DNA from: Planctomycetota bacterium
GTDB taxonomy: Bacteria; Planctomycetota; PLA2; JAEUHO01
Direction: 5' to 3'
Length of the DNA: 64,000 nt
Assembly: GCA_020631815.1 (NCBI GenBank)
Contig: JACKGW010000002.1
Coordinates: 248,001-312,000 of the forward strand
The position numbers and the translations under genes are program-made. Below the pieces are notes generated by a model, which saw only the letters and a program-made list of their open reading frames with translations, had not been told where the DNA came from and did no database searches. Of the stretch, positions 1-8,170 are shown piece by piece (position 1 is the first letter of the stretch; each line of letters begins with the position of its first letter).

Positions 1-989
1 GCCGAGGCCATCCAGGCGCTGATGTCGTCGGTCCCGATCTCGCCCGTCTGCCAAGCGGCCTCGACGTCGTAGTCGAGCCGCGTCCCGCCGATGGCGCCGT
101 CCGCACGCAGGCCCAGCGTCAGGCGATCCTCGTCGACATCATCCCGCGACAAGCCGTATGCGTAGGCGCCCCACGTGATGCAGGTCAGCTGACGGTTGGC
201 GTAGTCGACGCCCCAGAACACGACATCGTCGTTCTTCTCGTTGAAGTCGTCGGCATCGACGACGACCGGGTTCGTGTACCAAACGTCCAGGCCGTGGACG
301 CCGCGCTTCCACGTGAGTCCACCACCCTCGAAGGTTCTGCGCGTGTTCCCCCAGTCCAGCGGTGACACGAGTCGCTGCTTGCCCGTCTCCAGCTCCCGCC
401 GGCCCAGCCACAGGCTGGTGGCACCGAAGCCGAGGTCCCCCTTCAGCTCACCGAAGGCATTGAGCAAGTCGCCCCGGTCGATGTCGATGGGCCGCGGACC
501 CAGCTCGCGTTCGTCGAACTGGTCCGCCCAGATGCCCTCGAGAAAGACGCGGACGTGGTCGCCGACGTGGACGTCGGCGTGCGCGCGCACGCGCGCCAAC
601 AGCCAGTCGTCGTCAGGGTCGGCCGGCGCGCCGAAGCCCTGGTTGCGGAAGCTCTCGTAGCGCGCGCGTACCTGTCCGCCGAAGTCTACCCAGACCTGGT
701 GCCGGCGCGTGAGGCGGACGGCCTTGATGCGTTCGGCCCACCCGTCCTTCTCGCAGCACGGGACGCACAGACAGGGCTTCCAGTCCTCGAGAAATCGGCG
801 GTTGGCGATCTTGGGCGGACACGCAGCCTTCTCGGGCTCTCGACAGGTGCAGCACGGGTTGTCGGGGCAGTCGGGACACGGGCAGGCGCAAGGGTCGGAC
901 GCTTGCGAGGACTCGCCAGCGGCGAGCTGACGCGGCGAGGCCAGCAAGCAGATGCCGACGACCAGGAGAAGCGCGATGCGATGACTCAT
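1..989 (-). CDS. Alginate-export-type outer-membrane porin (C-terminus missing, runs off left edge)
   Basis: Reading leftwards from ATG at 987-989 gives an open frame to the window edge (about 329 residues, no stop). It has a Sec signal peptide (hydrophobic stretch at residues 4-15, then QLAAG), followed by a short cysteine-rich stretch (about ten cysteines between residues 34 and 79). After this come alternating polar/hydrophobic strands with motifs such as QVRARYESFRN, WLLARVRAHADVHVGDHVRV and SLWLGRRELETG, the usual start of an Alginate_exp-family 16-18-strand beta barrel. A good ribosome site (AAGGAG) precedes the ATG. The start overlaps the stop of the Rrf2 gene (ATGA), so it is the last gene of the leftward nap-linked operon. 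A role as an anion/nitrate pore is inferred from context only. The cysteine-rich insert after the signal is unusual for a porin. Confidence 0.75.
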   Translation of the reverse strand, partial: MSHRIALLLVVGICLLASPRQLAAGESSQASDPCACPCPDCPDNPCCTCREPEKAACPPKIANRRFLEDWKPCLCVPCCEKDGWAERIKAVRLTRRHQVWVDFGGQVRARYESFRNQGFGAPADPDDDWLLARVRAHADVHVGDHVRVFLEGIWADQFDERELGPRPIDIDRGDLLNAFGELKGDLGFGATSLWLGRRELETGKQRLVSPLDWGNTRRTFEGGGLTWKRGVHGLDVWYTNPVVVDADDFNEKNDDVVFWGVDYANRQLTCITWGAYAYGLSRDDVDEDRLTLGLRADGAIGGTRLDYDVEAAWQTGEIGTDDISAWMAS

Positions 990-1402
990 GTGGAGCTCCT
1001 TCGAGGAGATCGAAAGACGGCGAGCGTCGTCCGCTGGAGAATGTGCTCGCTGGCGGCGCGCACCTTCGCGAAGGCATCGTGCAACGGGCACTTCTCACCC
1101 TGCCCGCAGATGCCACCGCCGAAGGGACACGCATCGTCGTCCGCGCGCTCGAACAGCGCGTGGACGTCGATGAGATGGATCGCGCCAGGATCACGCGCCA
1201 GGGCATAGCCGCCCCCCGGGCCACGCACGCCGCGCACGAGACCGGCGCGGGCGAGCTCGGTGAGCACTTTGGCCACGTAGGGCCGCTGGAGCTTGCGATG
1301 CCGGGCGATGTCCGCCGCGGAGACCAGCGTGGTCCCACCGTCGTACCGCTCGGCGAGATAGCCCATGGCCGCGATCGCGGTCTCGGTCGCCTTGCCATGC
1401 AT
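986..1402 (-). CDS. Rrf2-family iron-sulfur transcriptional regulator
   Basis: A 138-residue protein with the Rrf2 winged helix: residues about 8-70 include GGTTLVSAADIARHRKLQRP, AKVLTELARAGLVRGVRG and PGGGYALARDP. Three cysteines at 92, 99 and 105 sit where IscR has its cluster ligands (92, 98, 104), so a [2Fe-2S] or [4Fe-4S] sensor of NsrR/IscR/RirA type is expected. It starts inside the stop of the NrfD-like gene (TGATG) and its own stop overlaps the porin start (ATGA), so it is translated with the quinol-oxidising arm of the nap island. It plausibly senses NO, oxygen or iron status and controls this divergent locus. That is inference from position; the target site is not proven. The exact subfamily cannot be decided from sequence alone. 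Confidence 0.9.
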   Translation of the reverse strand: MHGKATETAIAAMGYLAERYDGGTTLVSAADIARHRKLQRPYVAKVLTELARAGLVRGVRGPGGGYALARDPGAIHLIDVHALFERADDDACPFGGGICGQGEKCPLHDAFAKVRAASEHILQRTTLAVFRSPRRSST

Positions 1403-2700
1403 CAGCTGCCCTCCTCGGGCGCGGCCGTCTCCGCACCGGGAAGACGCAGCGTGCCCCGGAAGATGGGCAGCGCCACCTTGAGGGCGGCCGAGTAGACAAG
1501 CAGCCCGAACGCCACGATACCCGCCGAAACACGCCACTCGAGGTGGCTCGGCGTGTACTCGACGATCTCGTGCAGCGTGCTGGGGACGAAGCCCGGGACG
1601 ATGAGGCCCATGCCCTTCTCGATCCAGGCGCCGACGAAGGCGAGAACGCACGCGACCGCAAGGGTCCCGGATCTCGCCGAAGCGCCGGGCCTCAGGAACA
1701 GGAAGGCCGCCACGAGAGCACAGGCCAACGCCGTCCAGATCCACGGCACGAGGGCCGTGGCACCTTCGTGTCCGAAGAACAGGTAGCGAGCGGCGGCCGT
1801 GTGCGCGCCTCCCGTGTAGAACTCGGTGAACAGCTCGGAGGCGACCATCAGCAAGTTTACGAGGATGGCCACGCGCACGATGCGTACGAGGACGTCGATC
1901 GGGCGCTGGGGCAAGTCGACGCGCCCGAAGCGTCGCAGGACGAGCATGGTCACGATGAGGAACGCCGGCCCTGCGACGAAGGCGGAGGCCAGGAAGCGCG
2001 GCGCGAGGAGCGCTGAGTTCCAGAAGGGACGGCCGCCGAGTCCGCAGTAGAGGAAGGCCGTCACGGTGTGAATGGAGATCGCCCACACGATCGACACGAG
2101 CACGAATGGCTTGTACCAGCGAGGGTTCGGCTGACGACCCAGGAAGCGCGTGTAGAGCAGGTAGCCGACGACGTGGAGATTCAGCAGCAGGTACCCGCTG
2201 AGCACGACCACATCCCACGTCAGCATGGACATGGGAAAGTGGAAGCGACCCACGCCCGGGAACATGTGCCAGACACGCCCCGGACGCCCGAGGTCGACGG
2301 TGACGAAGGCCAAGCAGGCGAGGATGGCGGCGATGGCGAGAATCTCGCCCAGGATCACCACGTCCTGCATCTTCTTGTCTTTGTAGAGGTACGCGGGAAT
2401 CACCATCATCACGCCGCCGGCAGCCACGCCGACCAGAAAGGTGAAGTTCGCGATGTAGAGGCCCCAGCTGACGTGATCGGTCATGTTCGTGTGGATCATG
2501 CCGGAGGTGACCTGGTGGGCCCACGCGTTGACACCAACGAGGAACACGGCCGTCAACCCCGTCATCCACGCGTAGAAGGCGAGCGAGCCGTCCGTGGCTG
2601 CCGCAAGAGCCCGCGCCAGGAAGCGCGGATAGGTGACCCGATGCCGTTGAACCGGTTGCGTCGTCACGATGTCCATGGGGCGGTCATCCATCCGGCTCAT
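1402..2700 (-). CDS. NrfD/DsrP/PsrC-type polytopic membrane quinol oxidoreductase subunit
   Basis: This 432-residue protein has about ten hydrophobic helices. Family landmarks include VDLGRPGRVWHMFPG near residue 155 and IEKGMGLIVPGFVPSTLHEI near residue 365, both typical of DsrP/HmeB-like members of the NrfD superfamily. These proteins exchange electrons between the quinone pool and a periplasmic four-cluster ferredoxin partner. That partner is the gene immediately upstream, whose stop overlaps this ATG (ATGA). Beside napDA it most likely oxidises menaquinol and passes electrons to the iron-sulfur subunit and then to NapA, standing in for the missing NapC. The start at 2700 is set by the overlap; an open frame runs further upstream inside the neighbouring gene but is not credible. 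Assignment to the superfamily is firm; electron direction is inferred. Confidence 0.93.
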   Translation of the reverse strand: MSRMDDRPMDIVTTQPVQRHRVTYPRFLARALAAATDGSLAFYAWMTGLTAVFLVGVNAWAHQVTSGMIHTNMTDHVSWGLYIANFTFLVGVAAGGVMMVIPAYLYKDKKMQDVVILGEILAIAAILACLAFVTVDLGRPGRVWHMFPGVGRFHFPMSMLTWDVVVLSGYLLLNLHVVGYLLYTRFLGRQPNPRWYKPFVLVSIVWAISIHTVTAFLYCGLGGRPFWNSALLAPRFLASAFVAGPAFLIVTMLVLRRFGRVDLPQRPIDVLVRIVRVAILVNLLMVASELFTEFYTGGAHTAAARYLFFGHEGATALVPWIWTALACALVAAFLFLRPGASARSGTLAVACVLAFVGAWIEKGMGLIVPGFVPSTLHEIVEYTPSHLEWRVSAGIVAFGLLVYSAALKVALPIFRGTLRLPGAETAAPEEGS

Positions 2701-3623
2701 GCGTCGAAGAAGTAGAAGAAGCTCGGCTTGGTCCCGAGCTCCTCCTTGAGGACGTAGACCCGCTTGTCTTCCAGCACGCGCCGGATGGGCGACTGCGGGT
2801 CCAGGATGTTGCCGAACACGCGTGCACCTGTCGGACACGCCTCCAAGCATGCCGGCAGACGCCCTTCTCGCGTGCGATGCAGGCAGAAGTGGCACTTCTC
2901 GACCACCCCCTGCGGGCGCACCCGGTTCGAGAGGTAGCCCTGCTCGGGGTTCAGCTCATCCGCGGGGACCACGGGCGCCTTCCAGTTGAAGCGGCGCGCG
3001 TGATAGGGGCAAGCTGCCATGCAGTAGCGGCAGCCGATGCACCAGTCGTAGTCCACGACGACGATGCCGTCGCGCTCCTTCCAGGTGGCTTCGACCGGGC
3101 ACACGTTGACGCAGGGCGGCTCGTCGCACTGCTGACACTGCACGGGCAGGTAAAACTTCCCCTCGGCGGGCACGGCATGGGTGTAGGTGGTGTTGCCTTG
3201 CTCCATGTCCATCGTGCCCTTGGGCATCTCGAGGACACGGATGTAGCTCTGGTTGGTCTCGCGATCGTGGTTGTTCTCGCGATGGCAGGCTTCGACGCAC
3301 TTGCCATTTCCGTTGCAGAGGCTCAGGTTGATGGCGTAGGCGAACTTCGTGCGCCACCGGGGCTTGGGATCGGCGATGGACACGTTGCGCCCGTACGCCT
3401 CGCGTGCCTCATCTTCCAGGCGCTGGATGACCTCGGCCTTCTCGTCGCGCGAGAGCTCCTTGTAGTGCCGCTGGAAGAGGGCCGCGGCGTCGGGTGCCTC
3501 CTGGTCGAGTAGCGGCGCCGCCGCCGCGCCGAAGGCCGCAGCACCCAGCGTGGCGCCAAGCGCCTTCATGACACGTCGCCGACTGAGGCCCGGCGCCGGT
3601 TCGACCGCTTGGTCGTCACTCAT
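2697..3623 (-). CDS. Tat-exported NrfC/DsrO-type four-cluster iron-sulfur protein
   Basis: A 308-residue protein with a Tat signal (SRRRVMKALGATLGAAAFGA) followed by four cysteine groups: CNGNGKC/CHREN, CQQCDEPPCVNVCPVE, CIGCRYCMAACPYHAR and CHFCLHRTREGRLPACLEACPTGA. This is the pattern of the NrfC/PsrB/DsrO family, which carries four [4Fe-4S] clusters and forms the electron wire between an NrfD-type membrane subunit and a periplasmic catalytic or heme protein. The start is ambiguous between ATG 3626 and ATG 3623. I chose 3623 because of spacing to GGAGG. The 5' end overlaps the stop of the cytochrome gene and the 3' end overlaps the NrfD-like gene, so all three are translationally coupled. 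It probably hands electrons to the tetraheme lipoprotein or directly to NapA/NapB. Confidence 0.94.
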   Translation of the reverse strand: MSDDQAVEPAPGLSRRRVMKALGATLGAAAFGAAAAPLLDQEAPDAAALFQRHYKELSRDEKAEVIQRLEDEAREAYGRNVSIADPKPRWRTKFAYAINLSLCNGNGKCVEACHRENNHDRETNQSYIRVLEMPKGTMDMEQGNTTYTHAVPAEGKFYLPVQCQQCDEPPCVNVCPVEATWKERDGIVVVDYDWCIGCRYCMAACPYHARRFNWKAPVVPADELNPEQGYLSNRVRPQGVVEKCHFCLHRTREGRLPACLEACPTGARVFGNILDPQSPIRRVLEDKRVYVLKEELGTKPSFFYFFDA

Positions 3624-4236
3624 CATGCCCCTCCGTGGCGGGCGCCAAGAACCGGTCGATGGGCTTGAAGCCGGGCTGCATGCGCGGGAACCCCGGAGCG
3701 TGCGGCGCGTGGCAGTGGGTGCACTGGTTGCGCACCTGGGGGCCGCGCGTGCGGTCCCAGTAGCCGGACATGCCGCCGTGCAGACCCGCCGCGTGGTCGC
3801 GCGCCTGAGGTCCATGGCACTGGCTGCAGAGCTGCATCACGTCCTCGAAGCGCAGGGAGCGTCCATCGGCCAAGCGCAGGCGGTCGTAGTCGCCTGCGTC
3901 GTGGCAGGAGAGACACGTGAGGCCCCCGTGCGCCATCTCGAGCCCGCGGTGGAACGAGTCCAGCGAGGCCCCCCCGCGTTGGTCGGGCGCCGGCGCCTTC
4001 ACGGCGTGACATGTAGCGCAGGCCACCGCCTCGACGCCCCCATCCGGTCGTTCCACGTGGACGCGGGGCGCGCCGGGCACGGGACGTAGCAGCACGGCGT
4101 GCAGCGTCGTGGGCTCGTCCGGCAGACCGGTTTCGGCGTCGGGATCGGCCTCGCGGTCGCCGCACCCCGCAAGCGAGAGGGCCAGCACCAGAACCGCGAC
4201 GAGCCGCAGCGGGTGGCGTTCGGCGGCCTTGGCCAT
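3616..4236 (-). CDS. Tetraheme c-type cytochrome lipoprotein of the nap island
   Basis: A 206-residue protein. A hydrophobic stretch ends in a lipobox (LSLAGC, Cys25), so it should be a lipoprotein anchored on the periplasmic side. Four CxxCH heme motifs start at Cys73 (CATCH), Cys108 (CLSCH), Cys137 (CSQCH) and Cys172 (CTHCH), in the loose arrangement of NapC/NrfH-unrelated multiheme proteins (cytochrome c3 or doubled-CXXCH style). It is the first gene of the leftward operon and is followed without a gap by the iron-sulfur and NrfD-like genes. With them it probably forms a quinol-to-periplasm electron chain analogous to DsrJ-O-P or the Qrc/Nrf complexes. Start 4236 follows a GGGAG; an upstream ATG at 4263 is in frame but lacks a good ribosome site. 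Confidence 0.9.
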   Translation of the reverse strand: MAKAAERHPLRLVAVLVLALSLAGCGDREADPDAETGLPDEPTTLHAVLLRPVPGAPRVHVERPDGGVEAVACATCHAVKAPAPDQRGGASLDSFHRGLEMAHGGLTCLSCHDAGDYDRLRLADGRSLRFEDVMQLCSQCHGPQARDHAAGLHGGMSGYWDRTRGPQVRNQCTHCHAPHAPGFPRMQPGFKPIDRFLAPATEGHDE

Positions 4237-4374
4237 CGAGGGGACTCCCGGTCGGACCTGCATCCGCCACGCACGGTAGTCCCCCGCCGCCGTAATTCAA
4301 GAATTGACGATCCGAAATTGGTTTTACCGCCGCACGGGCGGGGCTACCGTCGTCCTCGTCGCGGAGGAAGCGCC
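4237..4374. promoter_or_regulatory. Divergent control region of the nap island
   Basis: This 138-bp spacer separates the leftward cytochrome operon from rightward napD. It contains an AT-rich block at about 4292-4326 that stands out sharply in this GC-rich sequence. Within it, 4294-4305 is a perfect palindrome, AATTC-AA-GAATT, followed by further AATT/AAATT words up to 4320. This is the obvious place for both promoters and for an operator. The nearby Rrf2 regulator is the natural candidate ligand. No textbook -35/-10 pair is convincing, and a sequence matching known NsrR or FNR consensus was not found. Confidence 0.55.
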
Positions 4375-4641
4375 ATGCCCGTGAGCGGCATCGTCCTGAC
4401 CCTGACCGAGGACCGGGTGCGCCGCGAGGACGCGCTGCGGCACCTGGCGGCCGATGGCCGGCTCGAAGTCGGGCCGGCCGAAGGCCGCCGCGTGGCCGTC
4501 GTCCTGGTCACCGAGTCGCTAGCCGATGGCCGCGACCTCTGCGAAGCGCTGATCGACCTGCCGGGCGTGGACCAACTCGAGGTCGCCTATGTCGCCGCGG
4601 AGGACGAGCCTGCCTCCACGGCCGAGGGAGCTTCCACGTGA
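4375..4641 (+). CDS. napD: NapD-type chaperone for periplasmic nitrate reductase
   Basis: An 88-residue protein opening with MPVSGIVLTLTEDRV. The SGI/V start and ferredoxin-like alpha-beta sandwich pattern are those of NapD, the cytoplasmic chaperone that binds the Tat signal peptide of NapA and holds back export until the cofactor is inserted. A GGAGG lies 8-12 bp upstream of the ATG. The stop overlaps the GTG start of napA (GTGA), so the pair is translationally coupled, which matches its function. Sequence similarity within this small family is low, so the call leans partly on position. It has the usual NapD length. Confidence 0.88.
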   Translation: MPVSGIVLTLTEDRVRREDALRHLAADGRLEVGPAEGRRVAVVLVTESLADGRDLCEALIDLPGVDQLEVAYVAAEDEPASTAEGAST

Positions 4642-7034
4642 GCACTGCCACGAATCGCCGCACCCTGCTCAAGGCAGCCGCCATGTCGGCCGCGGTTGCG
4701 GCCCTGAGGCCGGGCCTGCTCCACGCGGGCGAGCCTGCGACCGACCTGCCCTCCCTGACCTGGGCCAAGGCGCCGTGCCGCTTCTGTGGAACGGGATGCC
4801 ACGTGCAGGTCGGTGTGGAGGCGGGACGGGTGGTCGCGATCGCGGGCGACCGGGAGGCCGAGGTCAACAAGGGCCTGCTCTGCGTGAAGGGCTACCACGT
4901 GGGCATGGTGCTCTACGGCAAGGACCGGTTGACCCAGCCCCTGCTCCGTCGAGGCGACCAGCACGTGCCGATCTCGTGGGACGAGGCCATCGACGTGATC
5001 GCACGACGCATCGTCCGTGCACCCGAGCGCTTCGCGTTCTACGGATCGGGCCAATGGACCATCCCCGAAGGATACGCGGCCCAGAAGCTCATGAAGGGCG
5101 GGCTCTCGAACAACCACATCGATCCCAACGCGCGGCTGTGCATGGCGTCGGCTGTCACGGGATTTCTCGCGACCTACGGCGTTGACGAGCCGGCGGGCTG
5201 CTACGACGACTTGGACGCCTGCGACGTCGTGATCTGCTGGGGCAACAACCCGGCCGAGATGCACCCCGTGTTGTTCTCCCGCATCGTCGACCGCCGCTCT
5301 CGGGGCCAGCGCGTACGGTTGATCGATATCGGTACGCGCCGCACGCGGACGACGGACCAAGCCGACAACTACCTCGAGATGAAACCCCACGGCGACGTGG
5401 CCATCGCGCTCGGGATCTTGGCACTCCTGCGGGCCCAGGGCTCCTGGGACCGCTCCTTCGTCGACAAGCACTGCGCGTTCCGCGCCCTGCAGGCCGAGAA
5501 CACGACGCTGCAAGGCGAAGCCATCACCTTCGAGACGTGGAGCGAGCGCATCGCCGCGTACACCCCGGACGTCGTCGAGCGCCTCGCGGGCATCTCGCAG
5601 GACGACCTGCAGATGCTCGCCAAGCTGTTCGCCGACCGCTCGCTACGCATCACCAGCCTTTGGTGCATGGGCGTCAACCAACACACGATGGGCACGGCCG
5701 TGAACAGCCTGATCCACGGTGTGCACTTGTTCAGTGGGCACTTCGGCCGGCCGGGCGATGCACCGACCAGCCTCACCGGACAGCCGTCGGCCTGCGGCAC
5801 TGTCCGCGAAGTCGGAACCCTCGCGCACGCGCTCCCGGGTGGACGTCTCGTGGCCAAGCCCGAACACCGCGCCCAGTGTGAGGAAGCATGGAACCTCCCC
5901 GAGGGTCGCATCAACCCCAAGCCGGGCCACCACACGGTCAAGATGTGGGAGCAGTTCACGACCCCCGCTGCGGACGGCGGCGACATCGACACGATCTTCG
6001 TGCAAGTCACCAACCCCGGGCAGACCCTGCCCAACCTGCCGCTGCTCTTCGACCGCAAGCAGGGCCAAGACGACAAGTTCTTGATCGTGGCCGACGCCTA
6101 CCCCACGGCGACGACTCGCCTCGCGGACCTGATCCTCCCCGCCGCAATGTGGGTCGAGAAGAACGGGATCTTCGGCAACAGCGAGCGACGCACGCAACAG
6201 TGGTTCAAGATGGTCGACCCGCCGGGCCAGGCCCGCGACGACTGCTGGATGACGATCGCGATCGCCCACCGGCTGCTGGAGCTGGGGCATCCCGGCATGA
6301 AGGACAAGGACGGTCGGTTCCTGTTCCACGTCGAAGACGAGCAGGGCAACGTCGTCCCGATCTGGCAGTGGGAGCACTACTACGATGTCAACGTCGACAA
6401 GGCCCTGTTCGAGGAGTACCGACAGCTGACGCGGATGAAGCACAAGGACCTCGCGCCGTACGAAGAGTACGTGAAGGCACGAGGCCTGCGCTGGCCCGTG
6501 GTCCAGCAGCCCGACGGGAGCTGGCGGGAGACGCGCTTCCGCTTCAGCGGCTTTGACGATCCGTACGTGGCCGATGGCGAGGACTTCGACTTCTACCACT
6601 CCACGACGGGCGACGGCCGGGCCCAGATCTGGTTCCACGAGTACACGCCTCCGCCTGAGGTCCCGGATGAGGAGTACCCGTTCTGGCTTTGCACGGGACG
6701 TGTGCTCGAGCACTGGCACACGGGTACGATGACGCGCCGCGTGGCCCCCCTGGCCAGCGCCATGCCCACGGCCTACGTGGAGGTGCATCCCGAGGATGCC
6801 AAGGCCTTGGGGCTCGTCGACGGCAACCTCGTCTACGTCGAGTCCCGACGTGGTCGGGTCGAGCTGCCGGTGTGGACGCGGGGGCGAGGGCGACCGCCGC
6901 AAGGCAGTGTCTTCGTCCCGTTCTTCGACGAGATGCGTCTCGTCAACGAGGCCACGCTGCACGCGCACGACCCGTTCTCGAAGCAACCTGACTACAAGAA
7001 GTGCGCCGTGCGGTTGCGCCGCATCCAGGGCTAG
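4638..7034 (+). CDS. napA: Periplasmic nitrate reductase catalytic subunit
   Basis: A 798-residue molybdopterin oxidoreductase that reduces nitrate to nitrite in the periplasm. It has a Tat signal (NRRTLLKAAAMSAAVAAL), then the N-terminal [4Fe-4S] ligands Cys47, Cys50, Cys54 and Cys82 (CRFCGTGC...LLCVKG). NapA landmarks follow: YGKDRLTQPLLR, GSGQWTIPEGYAAQKL, NIDPNARLCMASAV with the Mo-ligand Cys168, DEPAGCYDD, and WGNNPAEMHP. The C-terminal domain (CTGRVLEHWHTGTMTRR) binds the second MGD. The ligand is cysteine, not selenocysteine. GTG 4638 is chosen because it overlaps the napD stop and follows a GGGAG. Motif spacing and cysteine ligand fit Nap rather than the formate dehydrogenase branch. 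The next gene is 3 bp downstream. Confidence 0.97.
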   Translation: MSTATNRRTLLKAAAMSAAVAALRPGLLHAGEPATDLPSLTWAKAPCRFCGTGCHVQVGVEAGRVVAIAGDREAEVNKGLLCVKGYHVGMVLYGKDRLTQPLLRRGDQHVPISWDEAIDVIARRIVRAPERFAFYGSGQWTIPEGYAAQKLMKGGLSNNHIDPNARLCMASAVTGFLATYGVDEPAGCYDDLDACDVVICWGNNPAEMHPVLFSRIVDRRSRGQRVRLIDIGTRRTRTTDQADNYLEMKPHGDVAIALGILALLRAQGSWDRSFVDKHCAFRALQAENTTLQGEAITFETWSERIAAYTPDVVERLAGISQDDLQMLAKLFADRSLRITSLWCMGVNQHTMGTAVNSLIHGVHLFSGHFGRPGDAPTSLTGQPSACGTVREVGTLAHALPGGRLVAKPEHRAQCEEAWNLPEGRINPKPGHHTVKMWEQFTTPAADGGDIDTIFVQVTNPGQTLPNLPLLFDRKQGQDDKFLIVADAYPTATTRLADLILPAAMWVEKNGIFGNSERRTQQWFKMVDPPGQARDDCWMTIAIAHRLLELGHPGMKDKDGRFLFHVEDEQGNVVPIWQWEHYYDVNVDKALFEEYRQLTRMKHKDLAPYEEYVKARGLRWPVVQQPDGSWRETRFRFSGFDDPYVADGEDFDFYHSTTGDGRAQIWFHEYTPPPEVPDEEYPFWLCTGRVLEHWHTGTMTRRVAPLASAMPTAYVEVHPEDAKALGLVDGNLVYVESRRGRVELPVWTRGRGRPPQGSVFVPFFDEMRLVNEATLHAHDPFSKQPDYKKCAVRLRRIQG

Positions 7035-7037
7035 CCG

Positions 7038-7853
7038 ATGGACACAGCTCCCTACACATCGGACGGTCTGGCCAGGCGGTGGAAGTCGCTGCTGCTGGTC
7101 GCCGTGCTTGCGCTCGCGGTGATCGGGAACGTGGTTGGCTTGCGCGCAGGCGTACCGGAGAAGCGGACGGGCCTCGATGTACGTGAGGAGCGTCCCGTGA
7201 TCGCGTCGCGTACGGGCGCGCTGCCCGCGCCGTCCTATGCGGAGGTGGGTGCGGGCGCGATCCGCTCGGCATCGACCGCTCCCATCCCCTGGAGCGCGTG
7301 GACCGCTCAGCTCGCCGCACCTGCATCCAGCGCGGTGACGAGCCTGGAGGCGCGCCGCGCTGCCTTGGCCGAGCGAGCCTCGCGTCGGGCCTTCAACGGG
7401 GCACCGCCCACGGTGCCGCACGGCATCGACGGTATGAACAACACGTCGTGCACCCTATGTCATGGGCAGGGCGTGGGCATCGAGGGCCGTACGGCGCGCC
7501 CGCTCCCCCATGCCGACCTGGGTCAATGCACGCAGTGCCACGTAGCGGCAGCGCCTGCACCGCTGCGGGGCAGTTCGGGGCTCCTGGCCCCGTCGACGTG
7601 GAAGGGCAAGCCCGCTCCCGAACAAGGCCGACGCGCCTACCTGGGCGCTCCACCGGCCGTCCCCCACACGCTGGCCATGCGCGAGAACTGCGCGGCATGC
7701 CACGGTCTCCACGGCTGGCCCGGCATGCAGACCAGCCATCCAGAGCGCAGGAGTTGTCTGCAGTGCCATGCTCCGACGGAGGACCAGGGCCACCCGGGCC
7801 GGGCCCTGCCGGCGTCGTACTTCCTGCGGGCCCCCCGGGTCGAAGATCGGTGA
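7038..7853 (+). CDS. napB: Tetraheme protein with two tandem NapB-type modules
   Basis: A 271-residue protein with one N-terminal membrane segment (residues about 16-34). It carries four CxxCH motifs, at Cys138, Cys164, Cys218 and Cys240. Two repeats are plain: residues 118-168 begin RRAFNGAPPTVPHGI and residues 199-244 begin RRAYLGAPPAVPHTL, each with the GAPP-x-x-PH signature and two hemes of the diheme NapB family. NapB normally has a single such module of about 130-150 residues. This looks like an internal duplication giving a tetraheme electron donor for NapA, anchored by an uncleaved N-terminal helix rather than soluble. It follows napA by 3 bp and its stop overlaps the next start (GTGA). 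Function as the NapA partner is well supported; the consequence of the duplication is unknown. Confidence 0.9.
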   Translation: MDTAPYTSDGLARRWKSLLLVAVLALAVIGNVVGLRAGVPEKRTGLDVREERPVIASRTGALPAPSYAEVGAGAIRSASTAPIPWSAWTAQLAAPASSAVTSLEARRAALAERASRRAFNGAPPTVPHGIDGMNNTSCTLCHGQGVGIEGRTARPLPHADLGQCTQCHVAAAPAPLRGSSGLLAPSTWKGKPAPEQGRRAYLGAPPAVPHTLAMRENCAACHGLHGWPGMQTSHPERRSCLQCHAPTEDQGHPGRALPASYFLRAPRVEDR

Positions 7854-8170
7854 GCCACGCTCCGCTCCTCCAAGCGTTGCTGGGTCCCGAAGACCGCGCC
7901 GAGTACTACCGCGACCTGGCGGCACTGGCCGTCGACTTGACGGCGCAAGTCGAAGTCGCTGGCGTGGGCACGCGCCCCTGCCGACTCGACGAGGCCTTCG
8001 CAGCCCTCGAAGAAGGAACGTCACGGCGCGCCCTGTTGCGCTATCGCCACGAGGGGCGTTGCTGGCTCGACACACTCTTGATCGAGCCCCGCGGCGTGCG
8101 TCTCGTCAGGATGGCAGACGACACGGTCGATCCGCTCCCGGTGGGCTTGCCATCAAGCCAGCCCCGGTGA
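7850..8170 (+). CDS. Small unknown protein at the end of the nap operon
   Basis: A 106-residue soluble protein starting at a GTG that overlaps the stop of the tetraheme NapB-type gene, so it is coupled to the nap operon. The sequence is mixed alpha/beta (ALLGPEDRAEYYRDLAALAVDL, then strands such as ALLRYRHEGRCWLDTLLIEP). It has no signal peptide, heme motif or recognisable domain. The single CxxC-free composition argues against an electron carrier. It might be an assembly or regulatory accessory, but I do not recognise the family. Its last 18 bp overlap the 3' end of the convergent carbonic anhydrase gene. Confidence 0.7.
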   Translation: MSHAPLLQALLGPEDRAEYYRDLAALAVDLTAQVEVAGVGTRPCRLDEAFAALEEGTSRRALLRYRHEGRCWLDTLLIEPRGVRLVRMADDTVDPLPVGLPSSQPR

